64,000 nt of DNA from Frigidibacter sp037095735 (GTDB lineage Bacteria; Pseudomonadota; Alphaproteobacteria; Rhodobacterales; Rhodobacteraceae). Position 1 is the first letter of the stretch, and every line of letters starts with the position of its first letter. Positions 26,470 through 34,341 of this stretch are shown one piece after another. The stretch spans positions 248,001 through 312,000 of the forward strand of contig NZ_JBAWKD010000001.1 of the NCBI RefSeq assembly GCF_037095735.1, in the 5' to 3' direction. A program made the position numbers and the translations under genes. The notes under the pieces are model-generated. The model did not search any database. It was given only the letters and a program-made list of their open reading frames with translations, and was not told the origin of the DNA.

Positions 26470-27636
26470 TCAGAGGTTCCGGTCGGCGGTCTCGAGCGCG
26501 GTCAGACCGCTCGCTCTCGGCGCGCCGGGACGGGTCAGCGCGTGGCCGCGCATCGGCGAAGCATCGAAGGGGGCGACCACTTCCGCGCCCGAGGCGGCGA
26601 ACATGCGCGCGCTGTCCTCGGGGGTGCAGAAGCTGGTGACCATGAAGCTGGGGGCGCCGAACACCGGGCGGATCTCGCCGGTGACGTTGCGGGCCCGCGG
26701 CAGCTGGGCGACGTTGATCGCCCCGGCCAGCCCGGTGCCGCCCTGACGGTCGAGCGCCATCATCTCGCTCGAGCACATCCGGCCCTCCTCGACGCACATC
26801 TGCACGACGCGGCCGAAGAGTTCGGGATCGACCTGGCCCCAGTACTGGACCGGTGCGTTCTCGGTCGGCTGCGCCAGCGCGATGTAGGACGGGCGGTCCA
26901 GCGCGTCGGCGCTTTCGCGCGCCTTGGCGATCCAGGCGTTGAAGCCGTCGGTGTCCAGCGCATGGGCCTTGAAGCGCATGTGCGAGAAGCCGGCGCCCGA
27001 GTAATGCGACGAGAAGCCGTCATAGGTGCCGGGCGTGTTGATGACGCCGTGCAGCGTCGTCTCCATCCCCGGCATCGTGTAGAGCATCCCGGCCATCGTC
27101 GGGATGTAGAAGGCGTTCATGACCGTGGCCGAGGTCATCTTGAACTCGACGGCGCGGTCCACCGGCACGGCCATGTCGTTGACCGAGGCGATGCCGTAGT
27201 CCGGGTAGATGAACAGCCACTTCCAGTCGAGCGCGACCACCTCGACCCGCAGCGGCTCTTCGCCGGCGGTGACCTGCTGGTCCGCCGAGATCCGGTTCAG
27301 CGGACGGTAGGGGTCCAGAAGATGCGTGCCGACCCAGGTCAGCGCGCCGAGGCAGATGATGATCAGCAGCGGCGCCGCCCAGATCACCAGCTCGAGCTTG
27401 GTCGAGTGGTGCCAGTCGGGCGCGTATTCGGCGTCCTTGTTCGATTCGCGGTATTTCCACGCGAAGAACAGCGTCAGCGCGATCACGGGGATGATGATCA
27501 CGAGCATCAGCAGGGTCGAGATGACGAGAAGGTCGCGCTGCTGCGCGGCGACATCGCCCGAGGGAGCCAAGACCACCGGCTTGCAGGCGGCGATCAGAAG
27601 AATCGGCAGCAGGGCGGCGAATCTCTTGAGTTTCAA
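26470..27636 (-). CDS. cyoA: Cytochrome bo3-type quinol oxidase subunit II, lipoprotein, TTG start
   Basis: 388 residues from a TTG at 27636, chosen because AGGATA lies at normal distance and because it gives MKLKRFAALLPILLIAAC with a lipobox Cys at residue 18; the upstream ATG at 27681 would add 15 residues before an already complete signal. Two membrane spans follow, then a cupredoxin domain. The CuA ligands of cytochrome c oxidases are absent (SSHYSGAGFSHMRFKA), so quinol is the electron donor. First gene of cyoABCD-surf1. Confidence 0.94.
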   Translation of the reverse strand: MKLKRFAALLPILLIAACKPVVLAPSGDVAAQQRDLLVISTLLMLVIIIPVIALTLFFAWKYRESNKDAEYAPDWHHSTKLELVIWAAPLLIIICLGALTWVGTHLLDPYRPLNRISADQQVTAGEEPLRVEVVALDWKWLFIYPDYGIASVNDMAVPVDRAVEFKMTSATVMNAFYIPTMAGMLYTMPGMETTLHGVINTPGTYDGFSSHYSGAGFSHMRFKAHALDTDGFNAWIAKARESADALDRPSYIALAQPTENAPVQYWGQVDPELFGRVVQMCVEEGRMCSSEMMALDRQGGTGLAGAINVAQLPRARNVTGEIRPVFGAPSFMVTSFCTPEDSARMFAASGAEVVAPFDASPMRGHALTRPGAPRASGLTALETADRNL

Positions 27637-27940
27637 GGCAGTATCCTGTCGGTCAGGCCAATGGCACCCCTGCGGCGCCATGGGAGAGGCTGTGAGTCCG
27701 CGCCCCTGCTATTACTAATGCTGCAGATATGACATAGGACAATTTGACCACTGCCGCTCCGCAGCATACGGGTGCACAAGGCGCGCGGCGCAGTGCGACT
27801 CGGGCGCGAGGGGGATATGATACCTCGTCGGCCCGCGGCCGCGGCAGAGTCATTCTTGGCCCGCACCCTCCCCGCGGACCCGTCAAAACCCCGGCGCACG
27901 CCTGTGCGCTCGGAACGTAAGAACAGGAGCCGTTTCCGGC
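27637..27940. promoter_or_regulatory. Divergent upstream region of cyoA and the MFS gene
   Basis: 304 bases without a gene. The stretch 27708-27755 is the most A/T-rich in the area (CTATTACTAATG, ATATGACATAGG, CAATTTGACC) and most likely contains the cyo promoter; on the minus strand TTGTCC could be a -35, but no good -10 follows at 17 bases. No FNR or Fur consensus is visible. Confidence 0.35.
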
Positions 27941-29260
27941 ATGTCCAGCCAACCCGCATCGGTGACCGCCGAACAGGACGCCCGCCAGATCCACGCGGAC
28001 GAGCATGTCACCCCCTCCGACATCGCCATCGGCGTCATCATCGGCCGCACGTCGGAATTCTTCGACTTCTTCGTCTATGCGATCGCCTCGGTGATCGTGT
28101 TCCCGCAGACGATCTTCTCCTTCGCCGACCCGCTGGTCGCGACGCTGTGGTCCTTCGCGATCTTCGCGCTGGCCTTCGTCGCCCGCCCGTTCGGCACGAT
28201 GTTCTTCACCATGGTCGACCGCAACTACGGCAAGGGCACCAAGCTGACGCTGGCGCTGCTGCTGCTGGGCACCTCGACCGTGGCGATGGGCCTGCTGCCG
28301 CGCTTCGAAACCGTCGGCTGGTGGGCGGTGCTGATGCTCGCCGTGCTGCGCATCGGCCAGGGCCTCGCGCTCGGCGGTGCTTGGGACGGCCTCGCCTCGC
28401 TGCTGGCGCTGAACGCGCCGAAGGGCAAGCAGGGCGTCTTCGCGATGGTGCCGCAGCTCGGCGCGCCGCTGGGCTTGCTGGTCGCCTCGCTGCTCTTCGT
28501 GTTCCTGACCACCTCGCTCTCGGCGCAGGACTTCCTCGACTGGGGCTGGCGCTATCCGTTCTTCGTGGCCTTCGCGATCAACGTCGTGGCGCTGTTCGCG
28601 CGCCTGCGGATCGTGGTCACCGTCGAATACGAAGAGGCCTTCCGCTCGCGCGAGCTGCAGCCGACCTCGTTCCGCAAGACCGTCGCCAACGAGGGCGGCA
28701 CCATCGTCGCCGGCGCCTTCGTGCCGCTGGCCAGCTTCGCGCTGTTCCACATGGTCACCGTGTTCCCGCTGAGCTGGGTCTACCTCTACACCGACGAAGT
28801 GCCCTCGCGCTTCCTGGTGATCGAGGCGATCGGCGCGGTCTTCGGGCTCATCGCGGTCTATCTCTCGGGCCCGATCTCGGATGCCATCGGCCGCCGCCGG
28901 CTGCTGAACCTCGGCGCGATCGCCATCGGCATCTTCGCGCTGGTCGCCCCCCTCCTGCTGTCGGGCGACACCACGGGCGAGCTGATCTACATGATCGTCG
29001 GCTTCGTCCTGCTGGGCCTGTCCTTCGGCCAGTGCTCGGGCGCCGCGGCCTCGGTCTTCGCGCCGGGCTACCGCTACGTCGGCTCGGCCATCGTGTCCGA
29101 CCTCGCCTGGCTGCTGGGCGCGGGCTTCGCGCCGCTGGCCGCGCTGCTCCTGTCGTCGCAGTTCGGCCTGGTCTGGGGCGGGATCTACCTGCTGTCGGGC
29201 GCGATCTGCACCGTTCTGGCGCTGCGCTTCGTCAAGACGCTGGAATTCCGCGCCGCCTGA
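27941..29260 (+). CDS. MFS permease, metabolite:H+ symporter-like
   Basis: 439 residues with about 12 membrane spans after a 25-residue soluble N-terminus. GRTSEFFDFFVYAIAS (about 35-50), FARPFG-like VARPFGTMFF (about 87-96) and the loop GPISDAIGRRR (about 311-321) are typical of the MHS/ProP branch, which takes up organic acids or compatible solutes with protons. It stands alone, divergent from cyoA. Substrate unknown. A link to quinol oxidase through a shared promoter region is possible but unproven. Confidence 0.85.
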   Translation: MSSQPASVTAEQDARQIHADEHVTPSDIAIGVIIGRTSEFFDFFVYAIASVIVFPQTIFSFADPLVATLWSFAIFALAFVARPFGTMFFTMVDRNYGKGTKLTLALLLLGTSTVAMGLLPRFETVGWWAVLMLAVLRIGQGLALGGAWDGLASLLALNAPKGKQGVFAMVPQLGAPLGLLVASLLFVFLTTSLSAQDFLDWGWRYPFFVAFAINVVALFARLRIVVTVEYEEAFRSRELQPTSFRKTVANEGGTIVAGAFVPLASFALFHMVTVFPLSWVYLYTDEVPSRFLVIEAIGAVFGLIAVYLSGPISDAIGRRRLLNLGAIAIGIFALVAPLLLSGDTTGELIYMIVGFVLLGLSFGQCSGAAASVFAPGYRYVGSAIVSDLAWLLGAGFAPLAALLLSSQFGLVWGGIYLLSGAICTVLALRFVKTLEFRAA

Positions 29261-29290
29261 ACCCGGCCCCCTGAAAACCGGCCGCCGCGC

Positions 29291-30232
29291 TCACCCCCGG
29301 GTCAGCGCGGCCAGCCACCGGGCCCGCGTCACGGCGCGGGTCCGCGCCGCCGCCACCGCCGCCTCGGGCGTCACGGCGCGGAACACCAGATGATCCCGGC
29401 TGCGCATCTGGGCCAGCCGGTCGACATCCGGACCGATCACCGTCGCGATCTTGGGATAGCCGCCGGTGGTCTGGTGATCGGCCAGAAGCACGGTCGCCGC
29501 CCCCTCGCCATTCACCTGGATCGACCCGCGGCAGATCGGCTCCGACGGCATGTCCATCGCCACCGAGGGCCGCAGCGGCGGACCGTCGAGCCGCACCCCC
29601 ATCCGGTCATAGGCCGCGCTCAGCGTGAACGGGGCCGCGGTCAGCGCCGCCAGCACCTCGGGCTCGAAGAACCGCTGCTGCGGCCCCATCACCACCCGGA
29701 TCTCGCGCCGCGGCCGCGCCGTCACCGGCCGGGCCACCGCACCGTGCAGCGCAGGGCACGCGCCCTCGCCCTCAAGCGTGATCTCCTGCCCGGCGACCAG
29801 CCGCCCGCCGCCCAGCCCCGTCGGCCCGTGCGTCGCGCTCGACCCCAGCCAGGAGCGCGCCGCGATCCCGCCGCGGAACGCCAGCACCGCCCAGGATCCC
29901 CAGAACCCCGGCAGGATTTCCAGCCGCTGGCCCGCGCAGATCCCCGCCACCAGCCAGTCGCCCAGCACCTCGCCGTCCAGCCGCGCGCGGAAGCCGCCGC
30001 CGGTCAGCGCGAAGCTCGCCGCGCCCTCCAGACAGTCGACCACCAGCCCGCCCAGCGAGATCTCGATCGCGGTGCCGCCGGGGGCATTGCCCAGCACGGC
30101 ATGCGCGGCCGCGAAGGCATCGCGATCCATCGGCCCGGACCGGGTGACGCCGAAGCGCTTCATCCCGGGCCGGCCCGCATCCTGAAAGGTGACATGCGGC
30201 CCGGCGCGGAAGACCTTCAGACGCGCGCTCAT
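29291..30232 (-). CDS. pxpC: 5-oxoprolinase subunit C
   Basis: 313 residues. Recognised by VTFQDAGRPGMKRFGVTRSGPMDR near residues 14-37 and ILLADHQTTGGYPKIATV-like text near 256-273. With PxpA and PxpB it makes the ATP-dependent enzyme that opens 5-oxoproline to glutamate, clearing a spontaneous damage product of glutamine. Older names are KipA or biotin-dependent carboxyltransferase family. Overlaps pxpB by four bases; last gene of the operon. Confidence 0.94.
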   Translation of the reverse strand: MSARLKVFRAGPHVTFQDAGRPGMKRFGVTRSGPMDRDAFAAAHAVLGNAPGGTAIEISLGGLVVDCLEGAASFALTGGGFRARLDGEVLGDWLVAGICAGQRLEILPGFWGSWAVLAFRGGIAARSWLGSSATHGPTGLGGGRLVAGQEITLEGEGACPALHGAVARPVTARPRREIRVVMGPQQRFFEPEVLAALTAAPFTLSAAYDRMGVRLDGPPLRPSVAMDMPSEPICRGSIQVNGEGAATVLLADHQTTGGYPKIATVIGPDVDRLAQMRSRDHLVFRAVTPEAAVAAARTRAVTRARWLAALTRG

Positions 30233-30927
30233 GCCGGCACCCCGTCCGCCATCGCCCGGTCATAGGCCGCGCGGTCGATCCGCCGGAAGGCGACGCGGTC
30301 GCCCACGTCGAACAGGAAGGGCCGCGCGCCCTCGGGATCGAGGATCCGCGTGGGCGAGCGCCCGATCAGCCACCAGCCCGTCGGCATTGTCAGCGTCGAG
30401 ACAAGGCACTGCGGCCCCGCGATCATCACCGCGCCCGCGCGGATGTCGCGCACCGGCTGGGTCTTGCGCGGCAGGCGCAGCGCCTCGGGCACGCCGGCCA
30501 GATAGGCATAGCCGGGGGCGAAGCCGTACATGTGCACGCGGTAGTCGCCGGCCAGATGCGCGGCGATCACCGCCTCGCGCGACAGGCCCAGCTGCCCCGC
30601 CACGCTGTCCAGATCCGGGGCCAGATCGCCCTCGTAGCAGACCGCGACCTCGCGCAGCGCCCCCTGCCCTGCCGTCGTCTCGGGCAGCGCGGCGATCAGC
30701 GCCTCCAGCGCCGCGACCGCCTCGGCATGGGTGGTTTCGAGCGGGTCGAATTCCACCAGCAGGTTCACATAGGCGGGCGTCGCCTCGACGAAGCCCGGAA
30801 AGGGCCGGCCGGCCAGCGCCCGGTCCAGCGCGATGACGCGGGCATTCACGGCCGCGTCGATGCTGTCGCCGAACTCGACCAGCACCGCCCGTTCGGCCAC
30901 GGGGCTCAGGCGCGGAAACCCGGTCAT
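30229..30927 (-). CDS. pxpB: 5-oxoprolinase subunit B
   Basis: 232 residues. Family texts: AVLVEFGDSID near 14-24, TPAYVNLLVEFDPL near 49-62, GFAPGYAYLAGVPEALRLPRK near 134-154 and GPQCLVSTLTMPTGWWLIGRSP near 170-191. Older name KipI, a kinase inhibitor in Bacillus, but with pxpA and pxpC alongside the 5-oxoprolinase role applies. Four-base overlaps on both sides give translational coupling. Confidence 0.95.
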   Translation of the reverse strand: MTGFPRLSPVAERAVLVEFGDSIDAAVNARVIALDRALAGRPFPGFVEATPAYVNLLVEFDPLETTHAEAVAALEALIAALPETTAGQGALREVAVCYEGDLAPDLDSVAGQLGLSREAVIAAHLAGDYRVHMYGFAPGYAYLAGVPEALRLPRKTQPVRDIRAGAVMIAGPQCLVSTLTMPTGWWLIGRSPTRILDPEGARPFLFDVGDRVAFRRIDRAAYDRAMADGVPA

Positions 30928-31691
30928 GCCGGCAGGAACGGGCGGAAGGTGACGCCGGCCTCGCCCAGCACGCGGCGCAGTTCGCGGGCGCGGGCGACGG
31001 CGCCGGCGCTGTCACCATGCAGGCAGATCGACTGCGCCTTCAGCGCGATCGGGTCGGCCCCGTCGACCACCGGCATGCGCCCGGTTTCCAGGAAGCGCAG
31101 GATCCGCGCCGCCCCTTCGGCCGGATCGTGCAGCATCGCGTCGGGACGCGCCCGCGGCACCAGCTGGCCCGAGGGCAAATAGGCGCGGTCGGCGAAGATC
31201 TCGGAAAACACCTGCAGCCCGGCGCGCTCTGCCGCGGGCTCCAGCGCGGTGCCAGAGATCGCCAGCACCGCCAGATCGGGCGAGATCGCCCGCACCGCCG
31301 CCGCGATCGCCGCCGCGACCTCGGGCTCTGCCGCGGCGAGGTTGCCCAGCGCGCCATGCGGCTTGACGTAGCGCACCCGGGCGCCCGCCAGCGCCGCCAC
31401 GCCCTGCAGCGCGCCGATCTGCGCCGCGACCATCCGCCCGATCTCGGCCGGGGCCATCGGGATCACCCGCCGCCCGAAGCCCTCGCGGTCGGCATAGCCC
31501 GGATGCGCGCCGACCACGACGCCGCGCGCCGCAGCCTCGGTCAGGGTCGCGAACATGGTCTGGGGATCGCTGGCATGGCCGCCGCAGGCGACATTGGCCG
31601 AGGTCACGACCGACAGGAGCGCCGCGTCATCCCCCATCACCCAGGGCCCGTAGCTTTCGCCCAGGTCCGAATTGAGGTCGATCTCCGCCAT
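30924..31691 (-). CDS. pxpA: 5-oxoprolinase subunit A (LamB/YcsF family)
   Basis: 255 residues from the ATG at 31691, preceded by GGAGA; an upstream ATG adds 12 basic residues and is less likely. IDLNSDLGESYGPWVMGDD (about 4-22), SANVACGGHASDP (about 31-43) and VKPHGALGNLAA (about 110-121) are family signatures. It starts the pxpABC block. Confidence 0.95.
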   Translation of the reverse strand: MAEIDLNSDLGESYGPWVMGDDAALLSVVTSANVACGGHASDPQTMFATLTEAAARGVVVGAHPGYADREGFGRRVIPMAPAEIGRMVAAQIGALQGVAALAGARVRYVKPHGALGNLAAAEPEVAAAIAAAVRAISPDLAVLAISGTALEPAAERAGLQVFSEIFADRAYLPSGQLVPRARPDAMLHDPAEGAARILRFLETGRMPVVDGADPIALKAQSICLHGDSAGAVARARELRRVLGEAGVTFRPFLPA

Positions 31692-31764
31692 CTGCCGTCT
31701 CCTGCCGTTCGGGGCGGAGTTCAGCACATCGCGTCCGCGGGGTGTAGCCCCCCAGCAGCCGGGA

Positions 31765-32262
31765 TCACAGGTCGAAGAACAGCATCAGCCAGGGAAACAG
31801 CAGGCCCGCCGCCGCGATGGCCAGCGTCAGCGGCAGCTCGCGCCGCTCGCGGTGCAGCGCCGTGGCCTCGAGCGTCTGGACGCCGGCGGTCATCGGCGGC
31901 TCGGTCCGGCGCAGGGCTTCGAACCCGGCGAAGAAGGCGGCGAAACAGCCGCCGAGCACAAGCACGAACGGGGCGATCTGCGGCGCGGGGATGTAGAGGA
32001 ACATCACCGTCACCACGCCCACTGCGTCCGCGTCGATGCTGCGCGCGGTGTAGAGCGCGAAGGCGAACCAGAACACGACCATCGCGGTGACGATGCGCGG
32101 CAGCATCGGCGCCTCGGGCAGGCCGGCAAGGAACAGGCCAAGGATCAGCACCCCCAGCGCACCGGTCAGGAACAGGGGCACGGTGCGGGTCGCAAGCTCG
32201 AACCCGATCATCCCGGCCAGAATCGGACAGGCCAGCAGCAGCGGCAACACATCGCCGGACAT
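31765..32262 (-). CDS. Small polytopic membrane protein in the 5-oxoprolinase operon
   Basis: 165 residues from the ATG at 32262, preceded by TTGGAGGATTTTGT. About six hydrophobic segments (roughly 6-25, 28-48, 55-72, 76-94, 98-116 and 145-163), with a polar stretch at 118-142. I do not recognise a named family. It lies 73 bases upstream of pxpA and 149 bases downstream of the GntR gene on the same strand. Known pxp operons often include transport or DUF969/DUF979 membrane proteins; this one seems different. Uptake of 5-oxoproline is a guess. Confidence 0.7.
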   Translation of the reverse strand: MSGDVLPLLLACPILAGMIGFELATRTVPLFLTGALGVLILGLFLAGLPEAPMLPRIVTAMVVFWFAFALYTARSIDADAVGVVTVMFLYIPAPQIAPFVLVLGGCFAAFFAGFEALRRTEPPMTAGVQTLEATALHRERRELPLTLAIAAAGLLFPWLMLFFDL

Positions 32263-32411
32263 ACAAAATCCTCCAATGAATACCCCGTCGCGCTTGTCGC
32301 GCGTCGGGGCCGGCACGGGATCCATGGCAGCGGATGGCGGGTGCCGGCAGGCTCACGAGACGCGCAAACCCGGCCGAAACCGCGAAAAGATCTGGGAAAA
32401 TTTTCGGCAGC

Positions 32412-33116
32412 TCAACCCTGACCGGTGGCGAAGAAGCCCTCGATCTCGTGCAGGTGGCGATCCATGGCTGCCGCGGCGGCATCCGGGTCGCCCGCGGCGA
32501 CGGCGTCAAGGATCTGCGCATGGCCCGCCGCCGCGCGCGCCGCGACGCCGGCATGGGCCAGCGTCGTGCGCCGGATCTCCAGCAGCCAGCCGTTCAGCGC
32601 CCGGCTTAGCCCATCGAGCAGCGCGTTCCCCGCGATCGCCACCAGCGTTTCGTGAAAGGCGACGTCGGTCTGCCCGAAGGCCTCTGGGTCGTCGAGCGCC
32701 GCGCGATTCGCCGCAAGGCAGGCTTCCAGCCGCGCGACATCCTCGGACCCCCGCTTCAGCGCCGCCTCGCGGGCGATGCCGACCTCGATCACCCGGCGCA
32801 GGCCCTGGAAATCGCGCGGCCCGTGCGGCTGGGCCAGGAACACCTCGGCCGCGCCGGTCAGCGCCTCGATCAGCCGCTCGCTCGACGGCAGGGTGACGCG
32901 GGCGGGCGCACCGTTGCGGATCTCGACCAGCCCCATCCGCTGCAGCCGCTGCAGCGCCTCGCGCACCGTCGGCCGGCTGACGCCGAATCGCTCGGCCAGC
33001 GCCGTCTCGGGCGGCAGCGCGCCCCCGGCGGCCAGCGTGCCATCCGCGATCAGCCCCTGGATGCGGTCGGCGACCTGATCCGACAGGCGGCGGCGGTCGA
33101 GGGTCGTGGGTTCCAT
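32412..33116 (-). CDS. GntR/FadR-type transcriptional regulator
   Basis: 234 residues: N-terminal winged helix-turn-helix (LSDQVADRIQGLIADGTL, then ALAERFGVSRPTVREALQRL, about residues 11-60) and an all-helical FCD ligand domain (about 85-230) with metal-binding His in DVAFHETLV and HLHEI. It is divergent from the SDR gene at 33233 and co-directional with pxpABC, so it may control either unit. The gap holds the half-sites TGAC and GTCA five bases apart at about 33137-33149. Confidence 0.92.
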   Translation of the reverse strand: MEPTTLDRRRLSDQVADRIQGLIADGTLAAGGALPPETALAERFGVSRPTVREALQRLQRMGLVEIRNGAPARVTLPSSERLIEALTGAAEVFLAQPHGPRDFQGLRRVIEVGIAREAALKRGSEDVARLEACLAANRAALDDPEAFGQTDVAFHETLVAIAGNALLDGLSRALNGWLLEIRRTTLAHAGVAARAAAGHAQILDAVAAGDPDAAAAAMDRHLHEIEGFFATGQG

Positions 33117-33232
33117 GCGGCACCTGTAAGACAGCTTGACAGTCGGTCAGCCCCATCCCTACCCTTATCCCCAGCCCCGGGGCAAGCCGACGTTCGGAGG
33201 AGAACGGGCCGCCCGGGCAAGGGAGGATCATC

Positions 33233-34090
33233 ATGGATCACGTGGATCCGGCGCCGCAGGCGTCGGTCGGATCGGCACGGCCGCGCAAGGGCCGGGTCGA
33301 GGACAAGGTCGTGCTCGTCTTCGGCGCGGGCTCGGTCGGCGAGGGTTGGGGCAACGGCAAGGCGGCCTCGGTCGCCTATGCCCGCGAGGGCGGGCGCGTG
33401 GTCTGCGTCGACCTGAATGCCGCTGCCGCGGAAACCACCGCCGCCGCGATCGCGGCCGAGGGCGGCGAGGCGCTGGCCCTGACCGCCGACGTCACGCAGG
33501 ACGGCTCGATCCGCGCGGCGGTCGCCGCGGCACTGGAACGGTTCGGGCGCATCGACGTGCTGCACAACAACGTCGGCATGAACATCGCCGGCGGCGCGGT
33601 CGAGGCGACCGAGGAAAGCTGGCGGCGGGTGATGGACGTCAACCTGACCTCGGCCTTCCTGACCTGCCGGGCGGTGCTGCCGGCGATGGTCGCGCAGGGC
33701 AAGGGCGCGATCGTCAACGTCTCGTCGCTGGCCGGCATCCGCTGGACCGGCTACCCCTACATCTCCTACGCGGCGGCGAAGGCCGGGCTGAACCAGATGA
33801 CCCGCTCGATCGCCGTCGAATACGCGGCGCGCGGCATCCGCTGCAACGTGGTGCTGCCCGGGCTGATGGACACGCCCCATGTCGTCCAGCAGATCGCCGG
33901 CTACCATGCCGCAGACCTGCAGGCGATGCGCGACCGCCGCGCCGCAATGACGCCGATGAAGGTGCAGGGCGACGGCTGGGACATCGCCTGGGCCTCGGTC
34001 TTCCTGGCCTCGGACGAGGCGAAATTCGTCAACGGGATCGAGCTGATCGTCGACGGCGGCCAGCATTGCACGATGATGGGCGCGACCTGA
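33233..34090 (+). CDS. Short-chain dehydrogenase/reductase with unusual glycine loop
   Basis: 285 residues, cytoplasmic. The cofactor loop reads VFGAGSVGEGWGNGKA (about 29-44), longer than the usual GxxxGIG, with an acidic residue after beta-2 (VCVDLN) pointing to NAD(H). Active site: NVSSLAGI Ser, then YISYAAAKAG, giving YxxxK. A 24-residue N-terminal extension precedes the Rossmann fold. The start follows GGGAGGATCATC. First gene of the plus-strand catabolic cluster and divergent from the GntR gene. Probably oxidises an alcohol to a ketone; substrate unknown. Confidence 0.9.
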   Translation: MDHVDPAPQASVGSARPRKGRVEDKVVLVFGAGSVGEGWGNGKAASVAYAREGGRVVCVDLNAAAAETTAAAIAAEGGEALALTADVTQDGSIRAAVAAALERFGRIDVLHNNVGMNIAGGAVEATEESWRRVMDVNLTSAFLTCRAVLPAMVAQGKGAIVNVSSLAGIRWTGYPYISYAAAKAGLNQMTRSIAVEYAARGIRCNVVLPGLMDTPHVVQQIAGYHAADLQAMRDRRAAMTPMKVQGDGWDIAWASVFLASDEAKFVNGIELIVDGGQHCTMMGAT

Positions 34091-34105
34091 TCGCCACATT
34101 GCAGC

Positions 34106-34137
34106 ATGACCGGTCCATTAGCTGGACCGGTCATTTT
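34106..34137 (+). terminator. Perfect 12-bp hairpin after the SDR gene
   Basis: ATGACCGGTCCA and TGGACCGGTCAT pair perfectly around TTAGC and run into TTTT, 15 bases after the stop codon. It is a good intrinsic terminator; its symmetry would also allow an operator for a GntR-type protein. Confidence 0.75.
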
Positions 34138-34138
34138 C

Positions 34139-34167
34139 CCCTGATTTTGCGTCTGATCAGGGATTTT
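34139..34167 (+). terminator. Second hairpin, directly adjacent
   Basis: CCCTGAT and ATCAGGG with a 10-base loop, followed by ATTTT. Tandem with the preceding hairpin, so the SDR gene is probably transcribed separately from the TRAP genes. Confidence 0.6.
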
Positions 34168-34341
34168 GCTTGAACGATCTCCGAATCGCGGTAGTTTCGG
34201 TCAGTTGCACGTCAAGGTTGTTCCACATGGTGGACCCGGACGACGGCCTGAAGGAGCAGGTCGGAACCTGGAGAGGGCCCAGCGCCCGGCACCCGATGAC
34301 GGCCCCGGTTGAGGAGCCGGGTGACATGGGAGGAGACAGCC

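Noticed and set aside
23883..26639. 918-codon plus-strand frame opposite cyoC and cyoB
   Set aside because: Repetitive Arg/Asp/His text mirroring the codon pattern of cyoB; no independent evidence.
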